Source of the DNA: Streptomyces sp. NBC_01214
GTDB lineage: Bacteria > Actinomycetota > Actinomycetes > Streptomycetales > Streptomycetaceae
DNA length: 64,000 nucleotides
Assembly: GCF_026340975.1 (NCBI RefSeq)
Contig: NZ_JAPEOS010000003.1
Coordinates: forward strand, 1,984,001-2,048,000
Direction of reading: 5' to 3'
The first letter of the stretch is position 1; every line of letters starts with the position of its first letter. The position numbers were made by a program, and so were the translations under genes. Shown here piece by piece: positions 53,437 to 61,520 of the stretch. The notes below the pieces were generated by a model. It did not search any database. It saw only the letters and a list, made by a program, of their open reading frames with translations, and had not been told where the DNA came from.

Positions 53437-53915
53437 TCACGCCCACCTCATCCCGACCTTGGACAGCTGCTCCATCCGCTCCGGGGACAGCGTGGCGGCC
53501 CGGCGGCGCTGGTTGTCGACCCACGTCCCGAGTTTCAGCGGGACGTCCCGCTGCGCCTGGCCGTCGCCGCCGAGGGTGATGGTCTCGACGTGCTTGCGGG
53601 GCACCGTCAGGTGGCCCTCGCGCGCGAAGAACTGCTCAGCGGCGGCGAGGTGCATCGCCCACTTGTCCGCCTGGCTGGTGCGCGGCTTCGGCTTCTCGTC
53701 CTCGTCGGCGGGTTCGATGCCGAGGACCTGCTCGCACATCCACTGCTGGACCCCGGTGAGCTGGTCCCACCCGTACCGGACGGAGGTGACCCACCGTCCG
53801 ATGTCCTCGCCCTGGCGCACGACCTCGCCCGTCAGAGTGGGCAGCGCTTCACCGGCGTCGAGGTGTTGTCGGACGTCCTCGAACTCGCCCGGCACCTGGA
53901 CCTCCACCCCGCCGA
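53437..53915 (-). pseudogene. Helicase-associated domain remnant, extreme C-terminus
   Basis: Encodes GEDIGRWVTSVRYGWDQLTGVQQWMCEQVLGIEP, then AADKWAMHLAAAEQFFAREGHLTVPRKHVE-like sequence and KLGTWVDNQRRRAATLSPERMEQLSKVGMRWA, stop. These are two HA domains (W..QR..L..eQ...L..lGmrW). The 5' part is replaced near 53915. It is the longest continuous HA piece in the window. Confidence 0.65.
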
Positions 53916-53944
53916 CCTCAGCCCGTTCGCCGAAGAGGTCTACC

Positions 53945-54130
53945 GCCTGCCCCGTCACCACAGGCCGCCCGCGAGCGCGAGGAACGGGAACGGGAAGAGC
54001 AACGCCAGCGCCGGGCGGCCGAGGCATGGCCCTGCCCCGAATGCGGGCGCAAGGTCTACCCCCCGGGCGACGAGTGGAGCACGGGCGCTGCGCCCGGCGG
54101 GCTGTGCAGCGTCTACCCCGCCCGAGCCGG
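53945..54130 (+). pseudogene. Zinc-ribbon protein fragment
   Basis: Reads AREREERERE and QRRAAEAWPCPECGRKVYPPGDEW. One CxxCG knuckle after a charged helix, like the tails of small Streptomyces zinc-ribbon proteins. No start or natural end. Confidence 0.4.
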
Positions 54131-54677
54131 CACCTCCAGCTCCACCGCGCACTCCAGACGCGAGGCCAGCATCCCGGCAAGCTGCGCACCGATCGTGGTC
54201 TGCCGCTCCAACACGCCCACGGTCATCGCTGACGAGTCCCAGTCAGTTCCAGATTGTTCGAGCCCTCGACACCGGGCGGAAGGCAGGCACGCGGGCGGCG
54301 GGCTCCCTGTAAACGATCAAGAGTCGATCGGGACACGAATCAGGACAAAATGGCGCATCGCGTCACGTGTGCAGGGCGAATTGTGGAACCGGGGGGTGGG
54401 TTGGGGAACGGTGCGCACCGACCCATGAGGCGACCTCCCCGGGCCCACCCGGCTGTGGCCCCGATGTCGGGTGCGTCCGTCGCTCCCGGTTGGGTCCTCT
54501 CGCCCTCCCAGGCCCTCGCCAAGAGGGTCGACTGACGGGCCAACCGCGCGGGGTGGCGGACTGCTCGGAGGGTCGATCGCGGGAGGGGATCCGTTGTTCT
54601 CCGGCCGCCGTCACCTGTTTCCTGGTCCACTGGGTTGAGCGCAATTTCCCGCAAGCTGAGCGATGCAGGAGGCTGTC
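54131..54677. other. Intergenic; leader of the regulatory cluster
   Basis: No gene supported. It ends with GCAGGAGG before ATG 54678. Confidence 0.4.
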
Positions 54678-54923
54678 ATGGCACTACGGTTCATCGGTAT
54701 CGACCCGGACTCCGACACCGGGCAGTGTCCGACGGTGTGGGTCGACGAGGCTACGGCCGATGTCGTGATCCAGGGCTGGAAGGCCGACAAGGCGCTGCTC
54801 GCCCGGTGTTTGGAGACCGGTTCGATCCCCGGCACCGAGGGAGTTGTGAGGATTCCCGCCCGGATGGTGGCGATGCTGAGGGAGGCGTGCGATGACGCAG
54901 AGCGACGTCGTGCCGGGCTTTGA
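54678..54923 (+). CDS. Small conserved protein of the XRE/DUF6879 cluster
   Basis: 81 residues from ATG 54678 behind AGGAGG. MALRFIGIDPDSDTGQCPTVW, VIQGWKADKALLARC and VVRIPARMVAMLREACDDAE. Encoded next to DUF6879 and XRE genes in many streptomycetes; role unknown, probably part of an abaA-like developmental or antibiotic regulatory set. It overlaps the next gene by 32 bp, implying coupled translation. Confidence 0.75.
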   Translation: MALRFIGIDPDSDTGQCPTVWVDEATADVVIQGWKADKALLARCLETGSIPGTEGVVRIPARMVAMLREACDDAERRRAGL

Positions 54924-55422
54924 CGTCCTGCTGGACGGCGCTCGGCACTCCGCGTTCCACCTGGAGATGCGTGACGCCTACGGGGTCGCCGAGGAGTCGT
55001 CCGGGTTCGCGGACTGGCTGGCCACCGGCCGGCGGAACACGGATCCGGACTCGGAGTACTGGGCGTTCTGGACCGGCCTGGTGCGCCGCATCACGGCCCG
55101 CGGGGTGTCCGTGCGCCGGGCCCGGATCGTGTCGGAGCCGCTGTCGGACTACTCCCGCTACAGCCACGCCGGGGCGGTGGTGAACATCGCGGCCGGGGAG
55201 GAGATCCGCTACCTGCCCCGCCGCCACGCCAGCAATATCGCGCTGCCCGGCAACGACTTCTGGCTGATCGACGGCCGCCTCGTCCGCTGGAACCACTTCA
55301 CCGGCAACGGCACCTCTGCCGGCGGTGAGATGTCCGACGACCCGGCCGCCGCCGCACTGTGCGCCACGGCGTTCACAGCCGTGTGGGAGCGCGCCGTCCC
55401 TTACGAGGACTACAAGCCCTGA
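54892..55422 (+). CDS. DUF6879 family protein
   Basis: 176 residues from ATG 54892. FDVLLDGARHSAFHLEMRDAYG, FWTGLVRRITARGVSVRRARIVSEPLSDYSRYSH, IRYLPRRHASNIALPGNDFWLIDGRLVRWNHF are DUF6879 signatures. Usually the partner of an XRE-DUF5753 regulator, as here. Molecular role not known. Confidence 0.88.
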   Translation: MTQSDVVPGFDVLLDGARHSAFHLEMRDAYGVAEESSGFADWLATGRRNTDPDSEYWAFWTGLVRRITARGVSVRRARIVSEPLSDYSRYSHAGAVVNIAAGEEIRYLPRRHASNIALPGNDFWLIDGRLVRWNHFTGNGTSAGGEMSDDPAAAALCATAFTAVWERAVPYEDYKP

Positions 55423-55436
55423 CCGGAGCAACGCCG

Positions 55437-56282
55437 ATGACCTCGCCCCTGTCCAGTGCCCAGGCCGCCCGCAGCGCGCTCGCCACGCGCCTGCGGCACC
55501 TGCGCCTGGACGCGGGCCTGGCCGGTCACCAGCTGTCCCTCGCGTGCGGCTGGCACCCGGCGAAGACCTCCCGGATCGAGAACACCCGCGCCGCACCCTC
55601 CGACGCCGACATCCGAGCCTGGTGCGCGGCGTGCGGCGCCGACGGCCAGGCCGAGGACCTGATCGCCGCCGCCCGCAGCGTCACCTCCATGTACGTGGAG
55701 TGGAAAAGCCTGAACCGGGCCGGGCTGGCCGGCCTGCAGCAGGAGATCGTCCCCCTGGTCGAACGGACCCGCGCTTTCCGCGTGTACTGCTCCCACGTCG
55801 TCCCCGGCCTGCTCCAGCCCCCCGCGTACGCGGCCGCTGTCAACGCCAAGTACGGCACGTTCCACGGCGCGGCCGACGACGTCGAGGCCGCGGCGGCGGC
55901 CCGGGTCAAGCGCTCCAGGGTCCTGCACAAGCGCGGCCGCCGGTTCGCGTTCCTCATCGAGGAGTCCGTGCTGCACTCCCGCATCGCCGACCCCGACACC
56001 ACTGCCGTCCAGCTGGAGCATCTCATCGAGCTCGCCGGGCTGCCGCAGGTGTCCCTCGGCATCGTCGCCGCCCGCGCGCCGAGGCCGCTGTGGTCGATGG
56101 AGTCCTTCACCGTCTACGACGACGTCCAGGTCGGCATCGAGCTGCTGTCCGCCCGGGTCACGATCACCGCGCCCGGCGAGATCGCCACCTACGAGCGGGC
56201 CTTCGCCGACCTCGCCGCCCACGCCGTCCACCTAGCCGGCGCCCGCACCCTGATCCGGCGGGCCGCCGCAACACACGGGTGA
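55437..56282 (+). CDS. XRE-family regulator with DUF5753 domain
   Basis: 281 residues from ATG 55437. HTH residues 12-65: ALATRLRHLRLDAGLAGHQLSLACGWHPAKTSRIENTRAAPS. DUF5753 from about 95: FRVYCSHVVPGLLQPPAYAAA, FAFLIEESVLHSRIADPD, LIELAGLPQVSLGIVA. This architecture controls development and antibiotics, usually with a small DUF397 or DUF6879 partner as co-regulator. It follows DUF6879 by 14 bp. Confidence 0.92.
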   Translation: MTSPLSSAQAARSALATRLRHLRLDAGLAGHQLSLACGWHPAKTSRIENTRAAPSDADIRAWCAACGADGQAEDLIAAARSVTSMYVEWKSLNRAGLAGLQQEIVPLVERTRAFRVYCSHVVPGLLQPPAYAAAVNAKYGTFHGAADDVEAAAAARVKRSRVLHKRGRRFAFLIEESVLHSRIADPDTTAVQLEHLIELAGLPQVSLGIVAARAPRPLWSMESFTVYDDVQVGIELLSARVTITAPGEIATYERAFADLAAHAVHLAGARTLIRRAAATHG

Positions 56283-56377
56283 AGATCCGCAATTTCCCGC
56301 AAGAACGTTGAGAACCCTCCGCCCGGATCCCTAGCTTCAGGGATGTTGGGATTGCACCGGCAGCACGGAGGCCCCTA

Positions 56378-56542
56378 ATAAGCACACCCACCAACGGCCC
56401 GGAGCACACCCGGCGGATCCCCGCCCGGCCCGGCTACGGCGCCCCCTCCGCCGACCTGCCGGCTCGCGCGGACCGGGGCCTGGCCCGGTTCCTCGACCGT
56501 CAGGACAAGGCGCAGGAGAACACCGTCGGTGGCGAGGCGTGA
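56378..56542 (+). CDS. Small conserved protein with apparent ATA start
   Basis: 54 codons. The Shine-Dalgarno GGAGG lies 7 bases before ATA 56378 and no ATG/GTG/TTG occurs in frame nearby. The product (STPTNGPEHTRRIPARPGYG, DRGLARFLDRQDKAQENTVG) looks genuine, and its stop overlaps the next start (GTGA). Either ATA starts translation weakly or ATG has mutated to ATA. Confidence 0.5.
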   Translation: MSTPTNGPEHTRRIPARPGYGAPSADLPARADRGLARFLDRQDKAQENTVGGEA

Positions 56543-56772
56543 AGAACACCGGCCGCGACCTCGGCCTCGGACACGAGCAACACCCGCTGCTCGGCCACCG
56601 GGTCCGCGACATCGCCTCCGGCACCGAGGGCGAACTGATGGCCGTCGTCCGCGAGGAAGTCGCCACCCACACCGGACCGCGCTGGACCCGCCGCGCCTAC
56701 ATCCGCCCCGAGGCCGGCGGCCGCGAACTACCGACAGCCCTGGGCAACATCGAACCCCTCGGAGCGCCCTGA
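56539..56772 (+). CDS. Small conserved hypothetical protein
   Basis: 77 residues from GTG 56539, overlapping the preceding stop. HPLLGHRVRDIASGTEGELMAVVREEV, RRAYIRPEAGGRELPTALGNI. Last gene of the XRE/DUF6879 cluster; compact beta-rich fold, function unknown. Confidence 0.65.
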   Translation: MKNTGRDLGLGHEQHPLLGHRVRDIASGTEGELMAVVREEVATHTGPRWTRRAYIRPEAGGRELPTALGNIEPLGAP

Positions 56773-56850
56773 TCGCACTGCGCTCGGTGACGACAGACCC
56801 CGGGACGTCCCTGCCTCGGTGGGTAGGCGTACGGCGGGGCTGGACAGGTC

Positions 56851-56884
56851 GAAGGGGTCGGTCACCCGGGCGACCGACCCCTTC
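56851..56884 (+). terminator. Hairpin terminator after the regulatory cluster
   Basis: GAAGGGGTCGGTC pairs perfectly with GACCGACCCCTTC (13 bp), loop of 8. Confidence 0.85.
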
Positions 56885-56984
56885 GGTCGGCGCGAGCGAC
56901 ATGGGAGTTCGACCGAGCCGACGTCGTCGCGTGGCTGCTCGCCAACGACAGGGCTCGGGACCGCCCGTTCCGAGGCCACCGCCA

Positions 56985-57310
56985 CCCTGCGCGAGGACCG
57001 CGGCCACACCGTCGACACCGAGACCTGGGGCCGCCGCCGCTGACCCCCGCCACCCGTGGGCCGCGCGGCATGCCGCGAACCCTGCGTGATGTGACCCACC
57101 CGCAGCCGGACCGCGCGGCAACCGACCACTGACCGGCACGCGAGCACGGGCCGTCGCCCCGCCAGGCGACGGCCCGCGCTGCTGTGCGCAACGGGCGGTC
57201 CCGTGTCCGACCAGGATCCGGCGGAGTGGCTTCCGCCGGCGCCGGACGCCGGTACGGCGCCGAGTGGACCGCGACCAAGTTCCGCTGGGGCCTCGCGGTT
57301 GACGAGGCGA
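56985..57310 (+). pseudogene. Lamin-tail 3' end, terminator and DUF1524 nuclease tail (duplicated block)
   Basis: 56985-57043 encodes ATLREDRGHTVDTETWGRRR, the end of a lamin-tail protein like 30928-31395. The trailer and its hairpin (57148-57175, GGGCCGTCGCC with GGCGACGGCCC) copy 31396-31516. 57205-57310 then reads DQDPAEWLPPAPDAG and, in another frame, RYGAEWTATKFRWGLAVDEAKRD, the DUF1524 tail seen at 30160. In the first locus nuclease precedes lamin; here the order is reversed. Confidence 0.6.
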
Positions 57311-57520
57311 AGCGGGACCGGGTGGGCGGATCGTCTCCGTCGACCTGGACGCTGCGTCGAGGGTCTGCGGGTCCCCGAAACCGGCACGGTACGGGTCGCG
57401 GGCCTCGACCCGATTGTCGACCGTGACCGGGTCACCCAGCTCCTGGGTGCCCAACTGCAGCAGAGCCCAGGTGGGCTGGACAGGGGCGCATGCGGGATCT
57501 GGGCGGCATCGCGCCTGTGG
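57311..57520. other. Short gene-free stretch before the SDR stop
   Basis: Nothing supported. Confidence 0.35.
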
Positions 57521-58309
57521 TCAGACTGTCTTTATCGCGCCGCCGTCGATGAGGTGGTCCGCTCCTGTGGTGCTGCCGGCGAGGGGTGAGGCGAGGTAGG
57601 CGACAAGGGCGGCGACCTCGCGGGGGTTTACGAGCCTGCCGGTGACCATACCCATGGCGGTGGGGAGACGTTCCAGGAGCTGTTCCTGTTCCAGGCCCAT
57701 CGACCTGGCCAGCTCGGCTCCGTAGCCGTCGGGGCCTTCCCACATGTCCGTGCGGACGGGTCCAGGCGAGACGGTGTTGACGCGCACGCCCTGGGGGCCG
57801 AACTCCTCGGCCAGCGCCTTGCCGAACGCGGTCAGTGCAGCCTTGGCGGTGGTGTAGGTGATGGGGCCCGCATGGGGGGTCCTGGCTCCGTTGGAGGAGA
57901 TGTTGACGATGGCGCCGCGGCTGTTGGCGAGATGGGGCAGCGCGGCCCGGGTGGTGCGCACCGAGGCGAGGAAATTCAGGTCGAACGCGTCGTGCCACTG
58001 CTGGTCGGTGAAGGTGAGGAAGCCGCCCGTCTGGCCCTCCCCGGCGTCGCCGCCGCCGACGTTGTTGACCAGTAGATCCAACTTGCCGAGCTCGGCTTCG
58101 GCCCGGGCGACGAGCCGGGCAGGGCCATCGGCTTTCGATAGGTCCACAGACACGCCGATCGCGCCGGTGGCCTTGAGCTCCGGTGTGATCGTCCGTGCCG
58201 CGGCCACCACCCGCATGCCCTCACTTACCAGTGCGGAGACGATGGCCAAGCCGATTCCCCGGCTCGCGCCGGTCACAACAGCGGCCTTGTCGGTCAGCTG
58301 CAGGTCCAT
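57521..58309 (-). CDS. Short-chain dehydrogenase/reductase
   Basis: 262 residues from ATG 58309. Rossmann motif TGASRGIG (13-20), NNVGG (82-86), Ser near 138 with Tyr152 and Lys156 (TYTTAKAALTAFGKALAEEFG), PGPVRTDMW, C-terminal ADHLIDGGAIKTV. NAD(P)-dependent oxidation or reduction of an unknown alcohol/ketone. Divergent from the TetR gene with a large palindrome between them, so it is very probably the repressor's target. Confidence 0.93.
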   Translation of the reverse strand: MDLQLTDKAAVVTGASRGIGLAIVSALVSEGMRVVAAARTITPELKATGAIGVSVDLSKADGPARLVARAEAELGKLDLLVNNVGGGDAGEGQTGGFLTFTDQQWHDAFDLNFLASVRTTRAALPHLANSRGAIVNISSNGARTPHAGPITYTTAKAALTAFGKALAEEFGPQGVRVNTVSPGPVRTDMWEGPDGYGAELARSMGLEQEQLLERLPTAMGMVTGRLVNPREVAALVAYLASPLAGSTTGADHLIDGGAIKTV

Positions 58310-58357
58310 GGAGCACCCCTATCCAGAGATGAGTCTTATCTGATGCGCAAACTCTAG

Positions 58358-58383
58358 AACTTGCAACACCGGTGTTGCAAGTT
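58358..58383. promoter_or_regulatory. Perfect 26-bp palindromic operator between SDR and TetR genes
   Basis: Each 13-base arm is AACTTGCAACACC and its complement, meeting at CC|GG with no spacer. It lies 48 bp before the SDR start and 57 bp before the TetR start, where both promoters must be. Confidence 0.85.
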
Positions 58384-58440
58384 GCGCATGAATGGCGACT
58401 GCCCCGTACACTTATCGGAGAGTCAGGGAGAGGGAGCCTC

Positions 58441-59037
58441 GTGGATCGGAAGAGTCAGCAGCGGCCGCTGCGCGCGGACGCAGAGCGGACCGTGAGGGCA
58501 ATCCTGGAAGCTGCCGAGCGTGTCCTCAGCTCCAATCCGGCAGCCACGATGGAGCAGATCGCGGAGGCGGCGGGCGTCGCTCGGACAACCGTGCACCGCC
58601 GGTTCACCAGCCGTGAGGCCCTGGTGGATGCCCTGACGGCCTGGGCGACGCAGCAGTTCCACGAAGCCGTGACGAGTGCCCATCCCGACAGCGCTCCACC
58701 ACTGATCGCCCTCTACCAAGCGACCGCCAACGTCCTCCGGGTCAAGATCGGGTGGGGGTTCGCAATGAGCAGGACCACACCGGAGGACCCCGACGTGGCA
58801 CGAGCACACGCCGATGTGCTCGATCAGTGCGGCCGCCTCTTCCAGCGCGCATTGGAAGCCGGTGTTCTACGCCCCGACACTGACCTTGCGTGGACTCGCC
58901 GCGTCTACTACGCCCTCATTCACGAGGCCGCCCAGAATCGCTCGGACGACGCCGACGATGTCGATGAACTGGCAACCCTCGTGATCGACACATTGTTGCG
59001 TGGCCTGGGTCGGCAGGGCAGCTTCCTCAGCCCTTGA
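58441..59037 (+). CDS. TetR-family repressor
   Basis: 198 residues from GTG 58441 behind GGGAGAGGGAG. Helix-turn-helix AAERVLSSNPAATMEQIAEAAGVARTTVHRRFTSREALVDAL (about 22-65), then an all-helical ligand domain. Typical autoregulator binding the palindrome at 58358 and controlling the divergent SDR gene; the inducer is probably an SDR substrate. Confidence 0.93.
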   Translation: MDRKSQQRPLRADAERTVRAILEAAERVLSSNPAATMEQIAEAAGVARTTVHRRFTSREALVDALTAWATQQFHEAVTSAHPDSAPPLIALYQATANVLRVKIGWGFAMSRTTPEDPDVARAHADVLDQCGRLFQRALEAGVLRPDTDLAWTRRVYYALIHEAAQNRSDDADDVDELATLVIDTLLRGLGRQGSFLSP

Positions 59038-59119
59038 CGGGTTCTGAAAGGAAGTAACTTCGAACACTTGCCAGCTGCGGTGGCCGAGCGCGACCGGCGC
59101 GGTCCCCCGTGGCCGGGCC

Positions 59120-59266
59120 GCCTGCTGGCACCTGCTCCGCAAGGAGTCCCCGGAGAGGGCCGCCGACCTCGCGGGCCAGCCAGCCGACATGCTGGCCGTT
59201 CTCGGCGAGGACGACCGCCGCGAGGACGTGCTCGCCTGGACCGGAGCGGTACCCGCTTCCGGCTGA
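59120..59266 (+). pseudogene. Hypothetical protein, C-terminal fragment
   Basis: Reads WHLLRKESPERAADLAG, ADMLAVLGEDDRREDVLAWTGAVPASG and stop at 59266. Looks like real coding but lacks a start. Confidence 0.35.
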
Positions 59267-59378
59267 CCGGACGTGCGATCGACGCCCGGACACCGGGTGT
59301 CGCTCGTCCGAGGCGGTTTCGGGGCGGGGCCGTGTCGCATCTGCGGGCCCGGCATTGACCGGGCATGACCACGACGCG

Positions 59379-59409
59379 TGCGTTGTTGGGCTGCCGGGGG
59401 TGTGGGCGG
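59379..59409 (+). repeat. 31-bp repeat, copy 2 (partner 30513-30543)
   Basis: Differs from the partner at one base. It lies about 50-80 bp before the gene at 59458, within a frame that could also encode MTTTRALLGCRGCGR. Confidence 0.6.
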
Positions 59410-59457
59410 CTATGCGGGCGGGGGACGGTGGCAGGCAGGAACGTCTGGGAGGGCGGT

Positions 59458-60048
59458 GTGCTGGTGGAGTGGGACTGGTGGACGGTGGAGTTCGGGGACG
59501 CGCACGTGGGCGCGGTGGGTGTCCTTGTCGGCGGCGGCGAGCCGGGCCCGGTGTACTTCGATGTCGGGAGCGGTTCGGAGGTGCCGTCGACCACGCACTG
59601 GTCGGCGTACGACGGCCGGCACCGCCGCCCGCGCGCCGAAGCCCTCCGGGCGGTGTGCGCGTGCGGATGGCGCGGCGCCGCGGAGTACCCCCTGGACTGG
59701 GAGTCGATCGGCCACGAGCCCCTGTACGAGGCGGGCGTCGACCTCACCGGACCGCTCGCGGACTGGAACGCCCACCTGTCTCTCGTCCGGGACAAGGCGG
59801 TACGGCTGCCCGAGCCGCTGGCCGCCCTCCTGGTCGAGATCACCGAGCAGCTGACCGTCACGGCCACGGACACGCCGTTGGCCGCGCTGCGCGCCGCCGG
59901 GGTGCTGGAGCGGATCGCCGCCCGCGTCGGACGGGAGGCGGCCGGCGCGCTGGCGGAAGACGGCGCGTCCGCCGAGGCGGTGGCCACCGGGCTCGGCACC
60001 ACCCGCTCCAAGGCCCTCGTTCTCCTCCTGGCCGCGCAGGACAGATGA
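59458..60048 (+). CDS. Hypothetical Streptomyces-type protein
   Basis: 196 residues from GTG 59458, which has GGGAGG just before it; an ATG at 59365 gives a 227-residue form. N-terminal half: VEWDWWTVEFGDAHVG, PGPVYFDVGSGSEVPSTTHWSAYDG, LRAVCACGWRGAAEYPLDWESIG. C-terminal half helical (LAALLVEITEQLTVTATDTPLAALRAAG, EAVATGLGTTRSKALVLLLAA), possibly HTH-like at the end. A decayed relative is at 62950-63130. Function unknown. Confidence 0.65.
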   Translation: MLVEWDWWTVEFGDAHVGAVGVLVGGGEPGPVYFDVGSGSEVPSTTHWSAYDGRHRRPRAEALRAVCACGWRGAAEYPLDWESIGHEPLYEAGVDLTGPLADWNAHLSLVRDKAVRLPEPLAALLVEITEQLTVTATDTPLAALRAAGVLERIAARVGREAAGALAEDGASAEAVATGLGTTRSKALVLLLAAQDR

Positions 60049-60476
60049 CCGCACCCAGCCGGCATCGGGCGCCGAGGCGTCCGAGCACGTATCGGGCTCG
60101 TCACTCGGATGGGAGGGCACGGTCTCGTTGCGGCCGGTCAGCGGATTTCAGAAGGTGGGTGGGCAGAGGGCGACGAGTTCCGCCGTTCGGGGCGGGCCGT
60201 TCGTGAGGGCACTGAAGGCCTGAAGGCCCCTGTCGCCGGCCGAAGTCCCTTGCTCTGCACCCTCGCTGGGGGAGGCGTGCGCCGGACGCACGGGCGTCCT
60301 CTCGTCGGGCAGACGCCGGAGTGTAGCCGCTCGGGGCGGCTTGCGGGCCGGTATACCAGGCCGTTCCCACCCACGTGTGGTCCGGCGAGGCCCGCTCTTC
60401 CACAGGTGCCGGCCGGGTGCTGTGCTGGCGGGACGGTCGGGCGGGATGCTGCGGTGTGCCAGGGCGAGGAGCGGCT
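60049..60476. other. Intergenic region before the terpene synthase
   Basis: No gene supported on either strand; should contain the promoter for the synthase/P450 pair. Confidence 0.4.
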
Positions 60477-61520
60477 GTGCGGTTCGGTGATGGTGAGAGC
60501 TTTGTCTTGCCGGTGCTTTCGACTCGGGCGCCGGTGCGGGTGCATCCGGACCTGCCGACGCTGGAGCACGTGAGCGCGCAGTGGGCGCGCCGGTTCCTGG
60601 TGGCGGCGTTCGAGGACGCGGGCGGTCTGGACGCGTACATCCGTCTGCAGAGCGGCCTGTGGGGCTGCTACGTCGCCCCTACGGTGGAGGTGGTGACGGC
60701 GGAGCTGATCGTCGAGTGGACCTGCGTCCTGTTTCTCGCCGACGACGCGCTCGCCACCGCGGGCAACGCCGGTGCTGTCGCCGCGGCGGCGGTCCCCGGG
60801 GGCCGGGCGGGCCATCCCTTTCCTGCGGGAAGGGGGTTGGAGGAGCCGTTCGCGGATCTGTGGGACCGGACCCGGCGGGCCCTGGACCCGGTGCTGTTCG
60901 ACCGCCTGGGCCAGGCCGTGCAGCTGTACTTCGACAACGCCGAGTGCGAGAACGTCGACCGCGCCCTGCACCGGGTCCCACCGCCCGCAGAACTGCTGCG
61001 CCGTCGCATGGGGACGCTGGCGATCGAGTTCTACCTGGTGCTGATCGAAGCGGTCCTGGGACTGCGCCTGAGCGCCGCGTCGCTGGCGGACGCCGCACCG
61101 GCCACGCAGTGCGCGCTGGAGCACATCGCCCTGACCAACGATCTGTTCTCCTTCCGCAAGGAGAAGTACGAGCACGACGACCAGAACCTCGTCGTCGCCT
61201 ACCGCCACCACCACGGCTGGTCCCTGCAGCGAACCGTGGACCACCTGTGTACGGCGATCGACGACGCCGAGCACCGGCTGCTGGCCGCCTGCGACAGCGT
61301 CTCCATCACCGGCGACCGGGCCGCCGTCGGCGCCTACCTCGACGCCCTGCGCCTCCTGGTGGGAGGCAATCAGCACTGGAACTACATCGCCGCGCGCTAC
61401 CACGGCGAGCACCATCGCTGGAACGGTGTCCGCGCGGGCACCGTCACCCTCTATCCGGACCGCACGGTCTTCGACGCCACCGTTCCGCTGCCAGCACCGA
61501 CCACCAAGGTGACTCTTTGA
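60477..61520 (+). CDS. Class I terpene synthase
   Basis: 347 residues from GTG 60477 behind GAGGAG. Metal motifs: LFLADDAL with Asp 89-90 (short acidic motif, lacking the third acid of DDxxD) and the NSE motif TNDLFSFRKEK (Asn221, Ser225, Glu229). A C-terminal WNYIAARYHG follows, the conserved RY region. It ionises a prenyl diphosphate, most likely farnesyl or geranyl, and cyclises it. The P450 gene overlaps its stop, so the two act in one pathway. The product cannot be told from sequence alone. Confidence 0.92.
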   Translation: MRFGDGESFVLPVLSTRAPVRVHPDLPTLEHVSAQWARRFLVAAFEDAGGLDAYIRLQSGLWGCYVAPTVEVVTAELIVEWTCVLFLADDALATAGNAGAVAAAAVPGGRAGHPFPAGRGLEEPFADLWDRTRRALDPVLFDRLGQAVQLYFDNAECENVDRALHRVPPPAELLRRRMGTLAIEFYLVLIEAVLGLRLSAASLADAAPATQCALEHIALTNDLFSFRKEKYEHDDQNLVVAYRHHHGWSLQRTVDHLCTAIDDAEHRLLAACDSVSITGDRAAVGAYLDALRLLVGGNQHWNYIAARYHGEHHRWNGVRAGTVTLYPDRTVFDATVPLPAPTTKVTL

